Positions 61,250 through 64,000 of a DNA stretch of 64,000 bases are shown piece after piece. Made by a program: the position numbers and the translations under genes. The stretch spans positions 80,013,468-80,077,467 of the forward strand of contig CM053033.1 in NCBI GenBank assembly GCA_028564925.1, in the 5' to 3' direction. The notes below the pieces were generated by a model. It was given only the letters and a program-made list of their open reading frames with translations, was not told the origin of the DNA and searched no databases. This DNA comes from Lithobates sylvaticus. Lineage: Eukaryota > Chordata > Amphibia > Anura > Ranidae. Position 1 is the first letter of the stretch, and every line of letters starts with the position of its first letter.

Positions 61250-61745
61250 ATATACTGTCACCACACAGTGTGTCTAATCACCGCCAAACCAGTCCCCAGC
61301 CCCCACACTCCCCCTGCTTGAGAAAGGAGCGCCGCTAACCATTCCATCGATTGTGTCTAATCACCACGGAAGCGCAAACTGCAGAACACCCACCTGCTGT
61401 GCCCATCTCCTCATACCATCTCCACCGGGATAAGATACGACAGCTTAGAGTGGATTCTGATCACCACCACACCAGTCATATTCTCCTTAATCACTGCCCC
61501 AGCCCTGACAACTACATATGCCTTGCTGTGTATACCATATATACACATTCAGCCGCAACAAAACCCTTTCCCCCCCCCCCCCTTTTTTTTTTTCCTTAAT
61601 CACTGCCCCACCAGTTACAGTGTCTCAAATCACCGCCATATCAGTCACATTTCCCTAACAACCACCAAACCAGTTACAGTACTCCTGATCACAGGGACAC
61701 TAGTCTCAGTGCCCCTTTTCACAGCCACACCAGTTTACATGTGCG
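61250..61745 (+). repeat. Degenerate tandem of about 30-40 bp units
   Basis: Repeated variants of taatcaccgccacaccagt and cacagtgtccc are seen across the stretch, with a C-run and T-run near 61571-61594. Divergence is high. Open frames here have no domain. Confidence 0.55.
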
Positions 61746-62013
61746 CTGCTCTCTGAAGAGCCATCCGTGTTCAGATCACTCTTCAGAGAGCATTTGAGTG
61801 GCAGTCCTTGGACCCCGCACAAGCACTCCTATTTACTTGAATGGGCCACGAACAGCGGGCGTATAGGGGGTATAATTCCTGCCACAGCTGCAAAGCAAAA
61901 CATCACAGCCGTGGCAGGTGTGCACCCACCGACAAATCCTCTGCAGCTAAAGGGGGTAGCGATTGAGGGGGCAGTAAAACTGCGGCTCAACCACGTTTTT
62001 CCAACCTCACAAG

Positions 62014-62208
62014 TAGGGACAGGCTCGGGCGTGTTCTCACACTCCACGTGCAGAGCCCCGCCAGGAAGTCGGCACGGCGCTGCATTTCCCGATCTCTGCA
62101 GCCGCACATTGGGAAAATGTCTCACTGCCTGTGATTAGCGCAGCACCATGCTCACTTCCTGGTGCGCTCTGCACGTGGAGTGTGCAAATACGCCCGAGCC
62201 CATCCTTA
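62014..62208. mobile_element. Palindromic hAT MITE, copy 2
   Basis: A perfect 8-bp duplication ctcacaag flanks it (62006-62013 and 62209-62216). The ends tagggacaggctcgggcg and cgcccgagcccatcctta are inverted partners, with cacactccacgtgcagag and ctctgcacgtggagtgtg further in. It is the same family as 22687-22919, better preserved at its flanks. Confidence 0.85.
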
Positions 62209-62219
62209 CTCACAAGTGA

Positions 62220-62815
62220 ACGAGCCCTAATAGTGCAGCCAGTCACAGTTGGGCCATCCCCTGCAGACAACTGCACTCCTGAAACCACAGGAAGTCTCTT
62301 GCTCTGCCTTTTTAAGCCTCCTGTACTTCCTGGCCATTGAACATGGCATTCCTGGGGGTAGCCACATACCAGTAGGCAAGGCTTGCTTGGCTTATAGAAC
62401 TCAGGACTGCTAAAGGTAATGCTACACTAAGCTATATTACCTAATCACTTTTATAGAAGTGACCACAGTACATTGGTTTTAATACAATTGGTTGATTTGT
62501 GTGATACACAAGATACAATGTCTGGTACATAATCCGTACAAATAGTGAAAGTCTCACACGTGTTATCGCCACACTCTGGGAGAAGTAGCAACATTTTTTT
62601 TAGAGGTGTAATTCTAAGAATGTTTGTGCTGTGTGTGAGAAATATCTTATTAGACAACTTTGTGTAAAGATACATTTTTATTTTCATTCTGCATTTTCCA
62701 AAAACGTGTGGCAAAAAAGTCTTGTCATGCCTCTTATAACATACCATAAGGTGTTTGCTTTTGTGTTGTTTTTGTGGGTACTTCCACAGTCCCGGTGCTC
62801 CAGGGCCTCCAAATA
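62220..62815. other. Intergenic or intron DNA, no gene seen
   Basis: No supported gene or element end. Part of 62690-62815 may already belong to the L1 copy on its right. Confidence 0.35.
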
Positions 62816-62819
62816 TGTA

Positions 62820-64000
62820 ACAGTTACCCAATTCCTCTCAACATATTCCAGGGGGGTAAGCATCCGTCAGGATGTTTGATTTTCCTGCTCTCACAATATC
62901 ATATCATCCCCCTGGATCTATGTGTTCTTGCTATGTAATGTTTTTGGTCTGTCCTGTATATTTGCTGGGATATATATATACCGCCACTGTTTTCGACAGA
63001 GGTGCTTGGCGCGCTTTAAGGCATATTTTCCAGATATCCCGCTACTAGCAGTAGGCGATTTCAACTATTGAAATATACTATCAACAACTACCCAAATCCC
63101 ATATGGGACAAATTACCTGCCCCTGTCTACACCTCTTCGGTAAGAGAGGGACATACACCCTTAGCGCACTTACTAGAGGAGCTCGGACTAACAGATATAT
63201 GGCGGCTTAGACACCCAGACATAAAAAAAAATTCTCATGTTACTCAGCCATGTATGGGGGACTGTCTAAGATAGATCTAGGTCTAGGTAATGATGCATTA
63301 CTGCCACTGGTTATAGCCTCAAACTATGAAAGTAGGCATATATCTGAATATTTCGCTGCCCACTGCCTCTAAACATACTTAACCCTTTCTGGCTCTCTTT
63401 ATTCCCAGAACCAGACCCCATGCTTGTTTGCAAAAACTTTTTTTTCACAATAACAAACACTGCTCGGTTAAGTGTTGTCTGGGATACTGCTAAGGCCTAT
63501 ATGAGGGGTCAGTTTATCAAACTAATAACCCATATCAAATCCGATACCAAAGCCTGGGAAACAAGGGTATGCAGGGAGGTTACGGGGAGCGAAGATAGAT
63601 ATATCACTAACCCTAAGGCAGATACAAAGCGGGCTTGGTTGGAGGAACAATCCATGTCCAGGCAACTGGCACTGCATCTGGCTGAGAACAAATGTTTTTT
63701 TCTACAGCAAACTCACTCAGAGGAAGGGGAAGCTACTGGGCACATGCTCGGCCATCTGCGATAATCAGGGTACCCTCCAGTCCCAGACCTCTGACATTAT
63801 TAGGATCTTTAGATCATTCTACTCTGATCTCTATTCTTCTAAAGTACAGCCTTCTGACATGGAGGTTGGGGGATTTCTAGATGGCTGTGTGCTGCCTCGC
63901 TCTATGCCCCATTAACGGAGGAGGAACTTGTGTTAGCTCTAGCACAATCTCATAATCATAACTCTCCGGAGCCGGAAGGCCTTCCATCTGAGGTCTACAA
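62820..64000 (+). mobile_element. L1 LINE ORF2 fragment, runs off the window
   Basis: Plus-strand pieces follow the order of L1 ORF2: endonuclease (YSRGVSI near 62855; an AGIYI stretch near 62970; LLAVGDFN-like sequence near 63050; LGLTDIWRLRHPD at about 63185-63220), a linker (SVVWDTAKAYMRGQFIK at 63470-63520; ADTKRAWLEEQ near 63620), then the approach to reverse transcriptase near the right edge (EPEGLPSEVY-like at 63970-64000). Several frame changes show it is a pseudogene copy. The 5' end is unclear. Confidence 0.8.

Overview
This window is vertebrate DNA dominated by transposable elements, most likely from a neobatrachian frog and probably a ranid. The reasons are the mixture of Tc1, hAT, piggyBac-like (TTAA) and Harbinger-like elements, CR1 and L1 LINEs, and two kinds of tyrosine-recombinase retroelement (DIRS and Ngaro), plus several short repeats I remember from ranid genomes. 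That species placement rests on memory, not on a search. I see no operon, CRISPR array, rRNA or tRNA.

Only one host gene is supported: the last coding exon of NACC2 (BTB/BEN transcriptional repressor), minus strand at 51506-52011. An AT-rich, repeat-poor stretch follows it (about 46520-51505) and is probably its 3'UTR. DNA to the right of 52011 is then probably its last intron, filled with LINE, Tc1 and hAT copies.

Layout. 1-10260: intergenic DNA with a 2-kb hAT-like element carrying a perfect 8-bp target duplication (1529-3521), small MITEs, a 47-bp minisatellite and a GA tract. 10270-14985: a broken Ngaro-type retroelement (minus strand). 15848-17113: two MITEs. 17430-18260: a non-repetitive stretch that looks like conserved non-coding DNA. 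18405-23150: a satellite of about 77-85 bp units split by three later insertions; the largest insertion contains a 1.85-kb C-rich minisatellite. 25148-25849: an hAT-like element split by a poly(A) retroposon. 26680-30610: remains of a DIRS element and an hAT-like fold-back. 31442-33060: a very young Tc1 element. 34241-38739: nested hAT, mariner and Tc1 elements. 41524-42836: a 1.3-kb palindrome whose two 649-bp arms are identical. 43281-43980: MITEs. 53395-56105: CR1 LINE with an L1 fragment. 57445-59569: hAT-like element with a Tc1 inside. 59617-62208: MITEs and tandem repeats. 62820-64000: an L1 running off the right edge.

There is no cooperating set of genes. The interest lies in genome structure: the perfect palindrome, the young Tc1 with near-identical ends, the insertion layers in the satellite, and a Tc1-derived family built from two facing 3' halves. 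I found no convincing new defence or metabolic system.
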